Source: Gorsachius magnificus
Lineage: Eukaryota > Chordata > Aves > Pelecaniformes > Ardeidae
Length of the DNA stretch: 64,000 nucleotides
Assembly (NCBI GenBank): GCA_034008185.1
Contig: CM067084.1
Location: forward strand, 9,257,385 to 9,321,384
Direction of reading: 5' to 3'
Shown: positions 34,801 to 48,779 of the stretch, in pieces
Layout: every line of letters begins with the position of its first letter
Position numbering within the stretch: the first letter of the stretch is position 1
The notes under the pieces: generated by a model
What the model saw: the letters and a program-made list of their open reading frames with translations, nothing else
Told to the model about the DNA's origin: nothing
Databases searched by the model: none
Made by a program: the position numbers and the translations under genes

Positions 34801-37800
34801 TTCGTTCTTCAGAGCATAGAAACCACAACTTAAAAAAGAAAAGAAAATAATAGCCCCAGTAGCTCCTTTGTTGGGACAGGATTTGCAGAACCTGAATCTT
34901 GGCACCCAGATGCCATCTATACCTTACCGTAATGCTTTAGTCTTCTTTTTTTGCATGTAACTTTGTGCCTTTCAAAGAGACACCTAGATACAACTAGAAG
35001 ATCCAGAGCAACTAAGCTGGCTTTGAAGCAGGAGGGTTGATTGCAATTAAAAGGAGTGGGATTATTTTAACTAAGCTGTGTTTTAATATAATGAACAAAC
35101 CAGAAAAATCTTATTCCTAACAAAGTACAAAATGGTCCAGTGGCATTTGATTTATTCCTGCTGTAAGCCCTAGCTTATCTTTGAAGAGGTGTTAACAGAA
35201 ACTGTTCTGTCAAGCCCACTTAAGAACAAGCTTTTATTCAACATGAATAATACTGTACAATTTTATGGATAAGATAAGAAAATTATTTTACCTGTATGTA
35301 AATGAGGGAAGATTTTTACCATTGAGATACAATGCTGATGGAGCATTCTCTTACAGACATGCATGCCAGAAACATCCCTGGCTAATCAGGTCGCTCCTCT
35401 TAGCCCAATGTCACTGCAGTCACACAGTGCTGTGTCTTGCCTCATGTTCTGTGTGCTACCAAAAAGCTGTTAGGATTAATGCGTTGACCTTTGATAGTCT
35501 CATTGCTTAAACTTGTGCTTGCTAGTAATGGCTTTCAGAAAAGGCAGGAACTACTCAGAATTATGAAAAAAAGAGTAGAAAGGAAATCCATGGAGTCACT
35601 GGGAGGAGAACAAGGCTACTGTAATCACTGTCATAACATTGCTTATGATCATCTGCGCAGGTAGCAGCTATGCAGCATCTCTCATTAAATGATGCCTTCA
35701 CCTGGCTTTGAGGAAAGGCTGATTACATGGCCCACAAAGTTCTGCCTTGGGGCTCAGCAGAAATCTATTAATAAAGAAAACGAGCACTGTTTGTGCAGAA
35801 ACCAAATGTTCTCATCTCTGGAGTGACTCTTAAGTTACTTCTCATCTTCTCAGCCTCACTTTCCAATAGTTTTGTTTTTATGGATAGTACTTAGCAGGCA
35901 GCTCCTATAGTAGTTTTTGCTACATGATAAATGTTTTCGTCCAGGGCATTTTCAAACCTGGTGGGAGTGTGGGTCTTAACATCAGACAGCTCACTGTCAG
36001 CATATAAGGGATCCATATTGGCTGTCATGCATACATGCGGTAGGTCACCCATGTGAAGAGTAAATGGAAAGCAACTGGAAACTACAGGGTTATAAATACA
36101 TGAAGAGTCTCTTGAGCGAAGCTTGAGTGGTTTCTGATGTCAGCAGAACCCTGAGATGAATTTAGTGCCCTGCTTGGTTTTGCTGGTTTTGTATTCTCTG
36201 TGAAGCAGGGCTCCTTTATAAGTAGCCAGAGAAAGCCAATGGTATTGAATAGAGAAATCAAACTTAGACACTAAAATGATAACTGTAAACATTTACAAGA
36301 TGTCTTATTCTATCGTTGCCACAGACAGATGCATACAATTGTGTTTCACGGATGTAGCTCAAACAGGAATTCTGAGCTTATTCAATATAATTTACTTCAT
36401 TTCCTGGCTGCAGTGCTGTTGTAATTGGATATTACATCCAACAACCTTGGGCTTTCCAATGCTGTTGGTATATAAATTGAAGTATAAAACCAGAAAATGT
36501 GTTAGTACAGTATAGATTTAAGCAGGCACGTTAGGAGGATTACGCACTAAAGAGTAACAGGATGATCTATTTTCACGGCAATGCAACAGAAAATTTTTAA
36601 GACGAAGAATCTAAGATTTCCATACAATGACAATCAGTAGTAACAAAGGATGAATAACCTCAGTCAATGACACTGAGAAAAAAAGAAACTGAACTGTATT
36701 GTTGCTGAAAAATAATCCATAGGCTTCACTACTAAAAAATGGTATATTTTGCAAATTGCACTGCAGATTACTCTGAAACCTGTAGGCAGAATTGGAGTGA
36801 CAATGCCCAACTGGATTTGCTTCTGACCCAGAGGAGGAAGAGTTCTGGTCTGAATGAAAAAGACAAAATAGCAGCATGTCCTGTGTATTAGCCAAAGCTC
36901 TCAGGCTTAAACTCAGTCACAGCAAATAATAGCCTTGTTTCTATAGAAATACCCATTTTTCACATTGTGCAGCACAGTAGTCATAAGAAATAATTTGTGA
37001 TCATGTTGAAGGATGTTGCATATTTACTATAGTTAGTCTGAAGGAGCTTTAAGCATGTAAACAGCATAATTTGTTTCAGAGGTTAAAGGTCTAGACCAAA
37101 AAGGCAGTATCTGCGTGGATCAAAAGCTAGTCAGAAGAACATCTGGCATTTAAGTGTGGGTGGAATCTGTGAAACAGTGAAGACCTCTAGGTAGACTTAC
37201 CTTTGTAACATTGCTAAAATGCAAGGCATGTCTTATCTGTGAATATTTATTTTAAATAACCCAAAAATCTTTCAAAATCCCATAACATGTTCTTATCTCA
37301 AATCTGAAAAATTAGACAAGGACAACTACCACTAGGAGGACGTGATTATTCTCTGCACCACTATCCTTCCCTATCCTTTGTAAAGCTCTATAAAACTACA
37401 GAATATTTTGTAATACTGTTAATAAAACACATCATTGCCCTGGCAAAAATGGAGTGCACGATGGCTCAGCCGTGATTTCTAGGTTCACGCAGAAGTGTAG
37501 GACTGGCTATGTGGCTGTGTTGTCTTGGAACCTAAAAGACTCTAGCCAGCCTCTTGGACCTCAGGTGCATTTGCCTGACAAAAGTCCTGTCATGGGAGCA
37601 GGACTGAACCAGTATGTTGGGCTCTGGTACTTAGTACTAAATTTGGCTTGAAAAAACATGCTAGACAGTGTTTGTTGATAGTATATCCGATATCCACATC
37701 TTTTGCTGAACTTGGCTAGTTGATCAAATCTCATCTATGTTGCTATCATGTATGAAGTGAAGAGAAATAAAAGAAGTTTATTTTTCTGGTGCTATTCACA

Positions 37801-39637
37801 GTTGATCTTCTAGCAGTTCTTTTTATAGTGTAATCATAATAACAGCTAGAGTTTAGTTAAAAGTAAGTTAGAGGTTATGGGATTACAATTAGAGGCGTTT
37901 TCTTCATGTCAGATCCTCCGTGGTGGCAACAAAAATGCTCTCTAGATTTCAGGCTAAAATGTGGAATAAGACTAAAAGTAATTACTCCTGTGTGAATACA
38001 CAGTTCCTTCTTCTGACAGTAAATTTATCTCTGTTAGGCTTTAAAGAAATCTACAGGCATTGAGAATTACATTAAACATATTCCATGTGTGCAAGAGCGA
38101 AAAAGAAATGTAAAATATATTAATTTCAGCCTCAGATGGGATATAACTCTTAATATTTCCACTTGTACCCTGGACAATATCTCATAGCTCTATAAAATTT
38201 TTTATTCTAAATGCAGGTGTTTTCTTAGAGTAATCTTGAAGGCAAAAATACCAGTCCTTTCCCCTTGGAAATCTAGAATAATAACTCACAGTATAGAACA
38301 ATAAATCAGTTATATCCTGGAAATGTTACTGTTTGAAAAAAGGAAAAAGCCTACAAAATACAGATTTGATATCACTTTCCAGGGTATATGCAACGAGTTC
38401 ATTGAATGTGTTGGCTGCGTTGTCATGTCGTGCTTAGAATGGACAGTCACACATGGCATTGAATACAGTCCCATCACTGGGCCCAGCCTGAATAGAACTG
38501 GTTAACAGAGTCCCTCAAGCGCTTTGGCTCATCTCTGGTAAAATTCTTCTGGTTTACTCCACTTGGGCTTTTTTTCCCCCCACTAGATTGCTTTTTAATT
38601 ACCTTATATTTATGTTAGTATTTCTGGAATTAGGTGCGTTTCAGAGGAATGCACTGTACATTGTACTGTACAGAGTAATAATGCTCAGAAATTAATCTGT
38701 GTAAAGTACTTCATCATATACATTAGGATGGTATTTTAAAATACAGGTTTTAATGAAATAATTTAAGTTATTTGGCTGCAGTAATACAGGAATAAGCATG
38801 GAAAAAGAAAGTCCTAAAAACTTCAGTGTAAACCAGATTCTTACTTGAGTGTTTTCTACAAATAAAGGATGCTAATTATAACAACAGATGATACTTACAT
38901 GTGTAGATGAACACACCTGGTTTTTTTCCTGTTCCATTTCAATGCGTTTGGGAAGATCTGTGATGGAACATGCCTGCCACTTTCACTGTAAATGAGAATC
39001 TATGAAGTATCTGGCAGGATCACTTACTTTAAGGTGTGATTTCCTGCTGGAATAAGATCTGGGGGCCAAAGGGGAGGTGAGGACTTTATTAATCTTAGCT
39101 GGAAGTGGGAGAGAGAGATCACATCATAAAACATTCTGTCAATGTCAGCTATATAGTCTAAGATCGGAGTAGCATTTTAAAATCTTACTGTGTCTGACAG
39201 GCAAGTCTTTCCATTTTAAAAAAGGGAAAAAAATCTTCTCAAGTCTGTCTGTCAGAAATTAAAGAACTTAGTTTATTTATAAAGAATGTCCACAAAACCA
39301 GCTGGGAATTAAACTGTATTGATAGATTAAGGAATCTTGGAAATGTTCCATGAAGGGCTGTCGGTTTGTGAGTTTTCATTTTGGTTTTGGTTTTTTTTTT
39401 AATGGCAAGTGGGTCTAGACCCATCTAGACAGGTAGAAACAAGACATATGAAGTTTTTCTATGTGCTTTCCCCCCAAAAAACAGAGTAGTCAGAGCTCTC
39501 TCTTAGAACACAGGATTTGAATTTCTTGTTCTCTAGTTTGGAGCCAGAGGAAGAAGAGAAAACAGTATTGATGGTTTATCCTAAAAAGCAGGTAATTCAC
39601 ATCAGTCATGGAAGAACAAAAATCAAGGCTTCAATTT
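34801..39637. other. Gene-poor DNA, no coding exon seen
   Basis: AT-rich unique-looking DNA. The small frames (94 codons or fewer) lack recognisable domains. No interspersed repeat was recognised. Confidence 0.6.
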
Positions 39638-39708
39638 ATCCAGAGGAGGAATTCAAACACGCACCTTCCCCTACAAAAGCAAATGTTTTAACCACTAAGT
39701 TACTAAGT
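39638..39708 (-). repeat. tRNA-derived SINE head (MIR-like) relic
   Basis: On the minus strand, TTAGTGGTTAAAAC (box A like; plus 39685-39697 core) is followed about 25 bp later by GTGTTTGAATTCC (box B like; plus 39648-39660), then TCCTCTGG. Spacing and sequence fit a tRNA-type RNA polymerase III promoter. The ...CCTCTGG continuation fits MIR-type SINE heads rather than a functional tRNA gene, because no acceptor-stem pairing is present. The 71-codon frame across it on the plus strand is incidental. Confidence 0.5.
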
Positions 39709-41119
39709 ATTATAAATTGGGAAACACTGTGAATCCTCTCTCTTATTTTTTATGAGAAAGGGCTGATGGGACATAGACACCAGCTCTGGAAGAGAGCCAG
39801 TAGCTGAGAATCCTGAATAAAGATAGGCCCCTAACTCTTTATGGGTGGCAAATACTAGATCCTCTCCTTTTTTTTTTGCCATCTTTTACTGGTGGCCTAG
39901 GTGTCAGTCCATTAAATTTGCTGGTTTAAATGCCTACGTTTCCTGTGTTTTATGGGGAGTGTGGGCACCTTCTCTCAGGAAAGCGAATTTTATTGCAACA
40001 CATACATCCATAATGGAAGTAAGCCAAGTTAATTTTTTCTGCTCTAAAAACAACAGAGTTTTTCCAACAAAATAAAATGCCAGAGTTCTTTGTACTCATT
40101 CAGCATCAGGCAGAAAGCAAAACCGAGGCGTTTTTAAATTTCAGATGTGAGAATCTGTGCAGAGCTCTACTAGAATGTGCAACTAAAGGAATGTGAAAAG
40201 TTTTAAGCCCTGGTGTCATCTGATATGACAGACTATAATATTTCAAGGTTTGCTGCCAAATCCTAATCTAATAAAGGCAGATACATTTCCTTTAGCAAAA
40301 GAGTTTCCAGTCATATTGGAAAAAAAATTAACCAAAGCAGTGAAGGAGATTGTGATCTACCTAGGAAAACAAAAGTAGTTCTTAATCTGGATAATATTTT
40401 TTTTATTACTTTACTGCAAAAGGTTAGATTCAGACTGGATGCTGGTGTAGTAGTTGCTGATTAGCGATGCATTTATTTTGGGAAGTATAGTAACTAAAAG
40501 ATTACTGGACTGACAAAATAATGCTTATGCGCAGCCAAAGTGGGAATTCAGAAGCATGACAGATTACCTTTCCAGTAAAAGTCTGTGATTTTAAATCACT
40601 ACAAATCAAAATTGTTTCACTTCCCTTTGGAGTGGAACAGGATCATTTGGAAATAATATGAAATCACTTCATCAGCAAAAAACCAATGACATACTGTCTT
40701 TCTCAGACCACCAAATTTGTGAGGTAAACAAAATCTTTTTCTTCTAGGTTGTTCTGGTACCTAGCTCACAGAGATGGTTTGTGGGTAAATTAATCATTTT
40801 TAACTGCATTAAATATAAAAAATTATTAAACTTCAGATTTTGCGCCAAATCTTCACATGTTTTATGTCTGAGCTTTCTGGAGTGGTCACCCCCAAATTTC
40901 ACATATATGTTGCCTGAAAAGATCGTGAAGGCACTCAAGGATAAACATATGCAATGGAAATTAAGTAATCAGATGCCTATAAGTTGCTTTGAATGCTCTA
41001 CTACATCAGGAACATAGCAAATTAAGTGGGGTTCTGTGTATTTTCTGAAACGACCTATTCTCATCGTCTTCTTTCCACCTTCCTTGCCTCCTCTCCTTGC
41101 TGCTAGAAACCGCTGGTGT
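39709..41119. other. Intergenic, nothing recognised
   Basis: AT-rich, no gene. Around 40100-40330 the sequence is unremarkable single-copy-looking DNA. Confidence 0.6.
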
Positions 41120-41135
41120 CCACGAGATGGCACTA
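41120..41135 (+). promoter_or_regulatory. Candidate CTCF site
   Basis: CCACGAGATGGCACTA matches the CTCF core pattern CCASYAGRKGGCRSTR at 15 of 16 positions; the fifth base is G instead of a pyrimidine. It lies in a locally more GC-rich patch of the gene-free region. Occupancy is inference. Confidence 0.5.
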
Positions 41136-44100
41136 CGCCATAGCAGGGTGTTGTGAGACCAGGTCTACAGCTCCCATTTTCTAGCATGGATATATCGCTT
41201 TTTAAACTCCAGAGATTTGCTGAAACTGTCATTTCCTTATGCCACAAATATCCTGCCTTTCGGACTGTCATCAGCTGGGAATTGCGGGTGATTCCTGCTA
41301 GGAGGCTTGGGGGAATTCCAGTGTAGAAAGGGATCAAGTTACTAAAAAGTTTGGGAAACATGTTTAGCCTAAGCTCCCTCCATTAAAGGAAGCCGTTAGG
41401 TGAAGGACTCTCTTAGATAGGAACTAGCAAGAGTGTCTCTGTGGAACACAGGTAATCAATTAAACAAGGCTTTAAATTTTTAATTCATATATTCTTGGCC
41501 TATCTTCAAACTCCTGTATGTAAGGCAAAAGTTGTTTTTTGATTAAATAAAAAAAAGATTAAATAATTTAGGAGGTGTATCCTTCAAGTAAATTGTATCA
41601 AGACTTGCACACACAGAGGAAATGCCTTATCAAGGCCCAGCCACCTGAGACCCACTGGGCTATTCAGGCCAAGTTAATTGGTTCTGGGGCAGGGCGATAC
41701 AAAGCAGTGAAGAGTGTACAAGGTCAGCACCCCCCACCCCCCCAATGACACAGAAAGAGAAAAATCCTTCCTGTCACAGAGCAGCTGTGCAGCTTTGCAG
41801 GGAGGAGAGCTCTTACTTTCTGGAAGAGGAAGCAACCTTTGCAGCTGTGAAACCTGAGAGAACAATGGAGATTGTGTAGACCAGCAGTGACGGGGGGCTG
41901 CTTTCTGCTCTCCAGGGCTTGATGCCAGAGAGGTCCCACAGCAGCAATCTTGTCTCTGTAATAAATTCTAAACTTCTCTTGACCTTATTGCTGCACTCTG
42001 GGCTGAAATGCATCCGAACAATTGACGGGAGGTACCCCATGTCTTAAAAATTGTGGATGCATCCTGAATGCCAACAGAACTGTTCTGGACAAGACCAAAA
42101 TGTAACTGAAAGCATTTTCCTCTTGTTTCCAGTCTTGAGATTGAACTAAGCTTTTTATTCCTGCCTTAGCCATGCACTGGAAGCACATGTCACCCCACTC
42201 GAGTTGCTTTAGGTTGGTGTGATAGAAGTAGCTCTCATTTTCCCATATTCAATCCTGTGGTTTTGCTTTTTTTATTCAAGTCTGGTTTAATTTAAGTTTG
42301 CTTTGTATTATTTAAGTCTGGTTTAACTTTTTTTTTTGTTTTTTAATGAAGGAAACCCAGTAACTTTTACTTAAGAAAGTCTGAAGACATTGCTTTTTGC
42401 TTTACAGAAATATATTGTCCTTTGCCTTTCTCTACTCCCTCCAAGTCGCTGTTGTAAAATGTGTGGCTCCCAAAAGCATGATTGATCATGTGCAGGTAGG
42501 CCTTTGCATAACCTGCACAGGCGTTCCTTTATATAGCACTGGTATACGCCATAGTAACTGCTTAGGGTGGTTCCACTGTGCTGAGAGCAAAACTGTTCTA
42601 ATATTTCTGAGCCCGTTCCCTTCTAGAAACCTTATCTATGATTGCTGTCACGCACTTGAAAGAGCCCTTTGTTAGGCCAGGCTGTACAGATGCATGGCTT
42701 GGCTGCAAAACACACCAGCATTCCATCCCAACACATCCATGGCAACAGGTAGGCAGCCATAATGTGTTTATGTATATCCATAAGTTGTTGTGAACTTTTT
42801 CTGTTATGCACTAGAGCTAAAAGAGAAACAGTAATTTCAAAGCACCTACTTCATCTCCAAAAGGTTTTACTTACATAAAAAATAGTGAGTTTGCTCTTTG
42901 AGTTCTGCTTTTTTTTTCAGGGAAAAGCAACTGCAAACATAGAGAAAGTGAAACCTTAGGTAATCAAATGCCAGACTGAACACTATTATTATTTATGCTT
43001 CAGTATCACTTTGAAGCATCTGTTGAATTTAAGGTCCTTGATTTTATTCCAGGTTCTATGGAGAACATGTCTAGTTGTTACAGACTCTTCTTCTCCACTT
43101 TGTCATAAAACTACTTCGATCCATGTACGTACTAAGGCTGTAGTTCTTCCAGCTTTATGGATATGCCTAAAATCTAGTCATGTGAACATCGCCATTGACT
43201 TCTTTATATAGTGTGCAAGAACTTAGGCATGTGTATAACTTGCAAGAATTGGAATGGAGCTATTACTTTGTCCTCAGAGGATTAAAACCCTTAGCAATGT
43301 CTGCTTCTTGCCAAATGAGACATAAGATCCAGATTTACACCATCAGTTTTCTATACATCACAAGACGGAATTTATTTAAACAATACAGTAAAATAATATT
43401 GTTCCTTGTAACATGTAACGGTGGACTTTCATAGTAAGTAGCCCACAACTGTTGGATTAATATATGTAAGGATTTGTGATTTACGTTTTAAATTATATAC
43501 CAGGATGGACGGTATATTTTTTATACATATATATGTGCGGGTGAGTATATAGTCTTGGACTGTAGCCAAGACTATGTAAGAAATATTGCTTGTGTAGAAG
43601 CTCTGAATGGCCTCCTTCACAGTCATCATCATGCAAGCATTTTCCCTGTTTAATATCTACTACCCCTCAATGCTATTTCCTTTAGGTAACTGTATTTCTG
43701 GCTCATGTCACACTAGAAAATACTTGCTCCACTGCCTGTCATCTACTAGGATTCATTTTAAATGAGGTAGTCACTAGCCTTATCTAATGAATGGTAGTAC
43801 TTTGGCCAGTGCAGTTTAAGGATTGGGAGGATTTATAGATCAGCTGTCTGAACAGAATACAAGATTTTCAGCAGTGAAATAAGCATTTGAAATTCAAATT
43901 TTATAAATGGGTTCTTTAAAACTATTTGATGTTTAATCACACCAAAAAATAACTTTATTACACCAGTGGCTGTAAGACTTTTGGATGCTGTCTGTATTCA
44001 TACCATACCATCACAAGAGAAATTATCATTGCTTACTGAAGAAATAATCTCTGTTCTTTCTAGTTGGATTATATTTAAATCCTAGAAAATTTTGACAAAA

Positions 44101-45012
44101 GAGGAAGATGAAAGCTAAGGTCAGTGATAGATTTAGTCTTGAAAGAGTTGAAATGTGGCTTGTGGGATAAATAGTATTTTATATCGACTGCTTGTCAGCT
44201 CTGTATAAGATGTGAGCATGACAATATCAGAGGAGACGACTACCATAATTTACTTGCTTTTATACAAACTGGACGTCACTGGGTTACCTATGCAAGGGAG
44301 GCATTATTTTGTAGCTTTGGGTGCTTTTCACACAGCCTAATTCAAGGCACTCCAAGGCAAGTGCTTGTGTTAGGTGATTAGCCTTCCTAGGATCCTCCAT
44401 AATTGTTGGGAGAAAAAGTTTTCTACCACCTAGCGGGCGATTCAGAGGAAGAATTCATCACAGGTAACTCTCCTGATGAGGCCCTCTCACCCTGCTGATA
44501 CACAGGAAGCCAACAGCAGCTAGCTGCCTACTTTATTGTATAAACAGAAAAAAAGATAGTGACAATGTCAGGAATAAAAATCAAATCAGAATAAGTACAT
44601 AAGCCTGTAGCATGCCAAATGTAAAATTAGGCACTTAAGGCCAAAATGATAATCCTGAAAACACCTACTTATGTGGTACCCAAATTCTAGGCTTTCTAGC
44701 TTTCTCAAACTGTGCCAGGAGCCTAGTGATATGTCACTGGGCATGTCTGGAATCGCTTTCCATCTGCTAGTGCTGGATAGGCAATGTGTGTCATGCCTCA
44801 GTGTAATCAAGGTACAGAAACTAGATAGTACAAGACACATTCTTTTCTTTTCCTGTGTTTCCTTGTCAAGACTGCTATTAATCACTTTAGTGGTTAAAAC
44901 AATGGTGAGAAGGCCCATTCTCATTTAAAAGTTGATATACAAGCAGAGGACAATTTTAAGCATTTATAGTTAGAAATTAACACTGATTGCAATAGATACT
45001 GTACGGTAATAC
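41136..45012. other. Gene-poor DNA, no coding exon seen
   Basis: Contains a 41-42 kb patch richer in GC than its surroundings, and a short direct repeat near 42279-42330 (two AAGTCTGGTTTAA copies in a T-rich context). The 130-codon minus-strand frame at 40969-41361 has no recognisable domain. Confidence 0.55.
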
Positions 45013-45287
45013 AGTAACGGCGATAGGACAAGGGGAAATGATCTGAATTTGCACCAGGGCAGGTTTAGGTTAGACATTAGGAAAAATTTCTTCACCGAAA
45101 GGGTTGTCAAGCATCAGAATGGGCTGCCCAGGGAAGTGGTCGAGTCCCCATCCCTGGAGGTATTTAAAGCTGGGTAGACGAGGTGCTTAGGGACATGGTT
45201 TAGTGGTGGGATGGCAGGGTTAGGTTAATGGTTGGACTCCATGATCTTAAAGGTCTTTTCCAAGCTAAACTATTCTACGATTCTATG
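45013..45287 (+). mobile_element. CR1 LINE 3' fragment
   Basis: This begins within the last part of ORF2 (matching the GGACGATAGGACGAGG region of the 63 kb copy). It runs through AGGTTTAGGTTAGACATTAG, TTCTTCACCGAAAGGGTTGT and the tail GTGCTTAGGGACATGGTTTA, and ends at TATTCTACGATTCTATG. The tail is nearly the same as in the 62823-63297 copy, so both belong to one subfamily. The coding part has small indels and no open frame. Confidence 0.93.
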
Positions 45288-46160
45288 TAACAGAAAGAGA
45301 AAACTAGTTCTCACCTGAGGCAATTGTACAATGCACTAAGATTCTAAATCTGTTTTAATTCAGAACGGGAGAAGACATTTAATCAGGCTTGAGGAACTGG
45401 GGAATGGGCAATGCCAGCACCAGGTTGATTCCATCACTGCAGCGCAGGTTTGAAGTTTCCAGCGGAACTAAGCAAAACAAAGATTATGTTATTAATTTTA
45501 AGGGTTTTTTTTTCTTTATTCCTAAGAGACAATTGAAAAAAAGGCAAGAAAAAGTGTTAGCAGAGTCAAGACAAATTGTATTAATCTGATGCAAAGGAAG
45601 AGGTAGGTTGAAACTGGTGTCTTATAATTCTTACAATTTTTAATAAATTTCCAACTACTAAAGAAATCCCAGCAGGTCTGAATGAGTGTCTATAGATAGT
45701 ACATCAAAAGATGTGTTTGTAGCAGTGCTGTTGTGAGAATGGCCAATAATCACAGCTTACATTAATTCCAGAAAGTACACAGAAATAATATTTTTTGGCT
45801 CCATTTTCCAAGCAGCATTTGGAAAGTTATGTGCACTAATCCTGTAACAATAACAGGATTTGTGTTTTCGACACAAGCATAGCTTTGAAAATGTAACCAT
45901 AAGGGTCCAGTGCAGTAGTCCAAGTACTCTCTGACCTTTTACCCTCTGAGAAAAGAGAACAGTTTTGCAAGAATATTTGTCACTAAACTAAAAAAATGTC
46001 CTCTACCCTGAGGAAACCTCACATGAACAGTCTCTTTCTGGATGCAGGGATGTAAGATCGTAATGAAATGCAGGAGAAAGAACAGGTACTGAAAGAACCC
46101 AAATTTGCTTCTTACCTGTCTGAAAATCCCCGATTTCCCTGCCCCCCCAAAGTGTTATCC
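45288..46160. other. Spacer between two CR1 copies
   Basis: AT-rich, with a T-run near 45507-45515. The 66-codon frame at 45389-45589 has no domain. Nothing else is recognised. Confidence 0.6.
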
Positions 46161-46455
46161 TAGAATCACAGAATGGTTTGGGTTGGAAGGGACCTTTAGA
46201 GGTCATCTAGTCCAACGTCCCCCTGCAATGAGCAGGGACACCTTCCACTAGATCAGGTTGCTCAGAGCCTCCTCCAGCTTGACCTTGAATGTTTCCAGGG
46301 ATGGGGCATCTGCCACCTCTCTGTGCAGCCCATTCCAGTGTTGCACCACCCTCATAATAAAAAAACCTCTTCCTTATATCTAGTCTGAATCTACCCTCTT
46401 TTAGTTTAAAACCATTACCCCGTGTCCTATTGCAACAGGCCCTACTAAAAAGGTT
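46161..46455 (-). mobile_element. CR1 LINE 3' fragment
   Basis: The plus strand starts with the inverted CR1 end TAGAATCACAGAATGGTTTG, then GGTTGGAAGGGACCTTTAGA, TCATCTAGTCCAACGTCCCC, and the ORF2 end in reverse (CATTCCAGTGTTGCACCACC, CTTATATCTAGTCTGAATCT, AAAACCATTACCCCGTGTCC). It is 5'-truncated at about 46455. It is of the same tail type as the 8437-9272 copy and fairly well preserved. Confidence 0.93.
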
Positions 46456-47301
46456 GTAACCCCTGAGATGAGTGAGTGGTCACTTTGAGTACTTCATGAT
46501 TTAAACGGTTTACTCTCCTGTTGCCTGACAGTGCAAGGTGTTGTCTGTTCTCCTTCAGTTCCTATTTCCTTCAGTCCAAGGGATAGGACCTTTGGAAATT
46601 TTCAGAATTGGCATTTTTCTCTTCTCCCTAGAAAGAGAGTTGTGTGTGGTTATTACATGTGTATGGGAAGTTAAGTGAAATTCAGTAATTCATTCAGGGA
46701 AGTAGCAAGTACCATCTGAAAAGTTTCATCCTGGGTCTTTTTATTCAGAATTCCTGTTGACTTCAGAGGAATGCAAGACGTGGTTCTTTTCACACCAGAA
46801 AAACAATCCCCTGTGCTACGTATCTCTTGGAGTGAATGGATGCTGGCAGCTTTTTGTATCATGGTGAAAGTTGTCCATTTCTTAGGATATTGGGTTTACA
46901 GTCTGGGGGTTTAGAGCAGGGTTATCGTTTATTATTATTTGTGACACCTATTTTAAAGAAGGACATATTTAATAACTCTGTCCAGGATAGCAGTATCTAA
47001 AGATTACAGTCACGCATAGCAGCATTGTTGTGAGTCTGAATAAAACTGTAATAATGTTTTTATTTCACATTAATCAAACACAAAGCACTCAGCATTGTAA
47101 AAAAAGACTGCTTGCAAACCAAGAAAATGACCTAATAATCAAGTACAACAAAGGATATTAAATATCCTTCCAAATATCTCTCCGTACCTCTTAGTTAAAA
47201 GAAGGGAAGATTTCCAAGACAGAAGGACTTTATAGAAAAAGAAACAATGTTACACGCTAGTGAGGTTTTAAAAAAAGGAAAAAGGTTTTGGCAGAAAATG
47301 A
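46456..47301. other. Intergenic, nothing firm
   Basis: AT-rich. Near 46745-46790 the stretch AATTCCTGTTGACTTCAGAG resembles the 'ccattgacttcaatggg' motif of old amniote repeats, but only weakly. Confidence 0.5.
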
Positions 47302-47317
47302 CCAAAAGGTGGCAGTA
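47302..47317 (+). promoter_or_regulatory. Candidate CTCF site
   Basis: CCAAAAGGTGGCAGTA matches the CTCF core with AGGTGGCAGTA intact and two mismatches at positions 4 and 5. It has the same orientation as the sites at 41120 and 62743. Confidence 0.45.
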
Positions 47318-48779
47318 CTCTATGCACTGCTGAGTGCCTGGAGCCCTCAGAGCTATCCAGTACTCATTCGAAGTGCTTAACATTCACTTTTCTTCAAATG
47401 TACCCAAGGAAACGATGTCCTTAAAAGAAAATAAATCCCTTTGTGGCTACATTGGCTTTTCTAGAGGTACACAAGACTACATGAAATGAAATATTTTAAT
47501 AGGTCTGAAAAATACTTGTTTGACCAATTCCCTTTCTACTCACAGACGCTCCTGCATTCCGGGCTGCTGGCTGTATCTCTTGCTGTAGTCTCACATGGCA
47601 TGTTGCTGTATCACACAAGTCAGACAGTTATGCTTGTGGCTTAATTGGCACCAGTCAGGACCCATAGCAAAATTTAACAAGACTAAGACTTGCTTGATCC
47701 TTCTACTTAAGAAAAATGCAGGAGACAGCTCATGTAAAATCATGTTATATTTAGAGAAGTGTCTGCAGGGTACAATTCAAACAGGTTGATTCTTTGTGCC
47801 TAGAGGAGTCATGCTGTAATGGAAGTAAAACTGCAGATGTATAGATGGCAATAGCTGGGTTTTTTTTTTTCCTGTGGCCATTATCCTCCCACAACCTTCA
47901 GACAGAATCCAGCCAATAATGGATCCCAGTTTGATCTTCTTATATATGACAGTGTAAATTTGCTATAATTTTCTGAACAAACAGATAGAAATGCTCATCT
48001 GCTTTTCTGAATTAGTTTACGGAAGCATCTCAAAAGGTGTACTGTGATATTAAAGGCCATTTTTTATGCTTGGTAGAGTTTTCCCTTGCGTGTGCTTGGA
48101 GGCACATAGATAGTTGGGAAATCACTCTGCGATGATTCTTCTGAATTATGTGTAGCCCAAATCGGATGCAGAGCTGATGAAAGAGTACAGGATGCGTTAG
48201 CAGTCCTGCTCCAAGCCATGCTTATAAGTAAATAATATTAATCCCTTTAGAGCAATGCACAACCAAATTATTAAAGCTGGTTCCTGAAGAAACTTAGACC
48301 ACAGTGCTTAATAAAAATGTCATGTTCCTTGAGTTACTAGTTCCTCCCTCACTACTGAGAACAGTTTTGAGCTTTTCCTACTTTATCCAAGAATTTGCAT
48401 CTTGTGAGGAAAGCGCAGCCACAGACGTTAACTGTTACTTCAGCTGGAGAGGAACGGAAACCAAGATGTGACAATACAGGTTGTAGGTAATACTTCAGTA
48501 TATGAAGGAGATTTCTGAATGGCTAAGGTAAAAGGGGAACTTATGTTGAAAGGGCTATCTGTTGCAATGTCCAAAACTAGGGAGTTAACTCTAATTTGAA
48601 GTCTAATTACTTCCATGCCAGATTTTACAGTTTAGTTTAAAAACACAGATATATTATAATGCAATGTAATTTCTCTAAGAAGTCTCCTATCTGTATTTTT
48701 AAATTGCTTCCATCTGGTTACTGAAAAAAAAAAAGGGAACAAAAAGAACAAGGCTAGCTGCTCAGCTGGCAAAAAAAAG
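47318..48779. other. Intergenic, nothing recognised
   Basis: AT-rich, with no gene, repeat or RNA recognised. Confidence 0.6.

Noticed and set aside
39638..39708. Functional tRNA gene
   Set aside because: A and B boxes are visible, but acceptor-stem pairing, an intact anticodon arm and a T-run terminator at the right place are lacking. A SINE head fits better.
40969..41361. 130-codon minus-strand frame
   Set aside because: No domain, no supporting splice or promoter context, and a composition like non-coding DNA.
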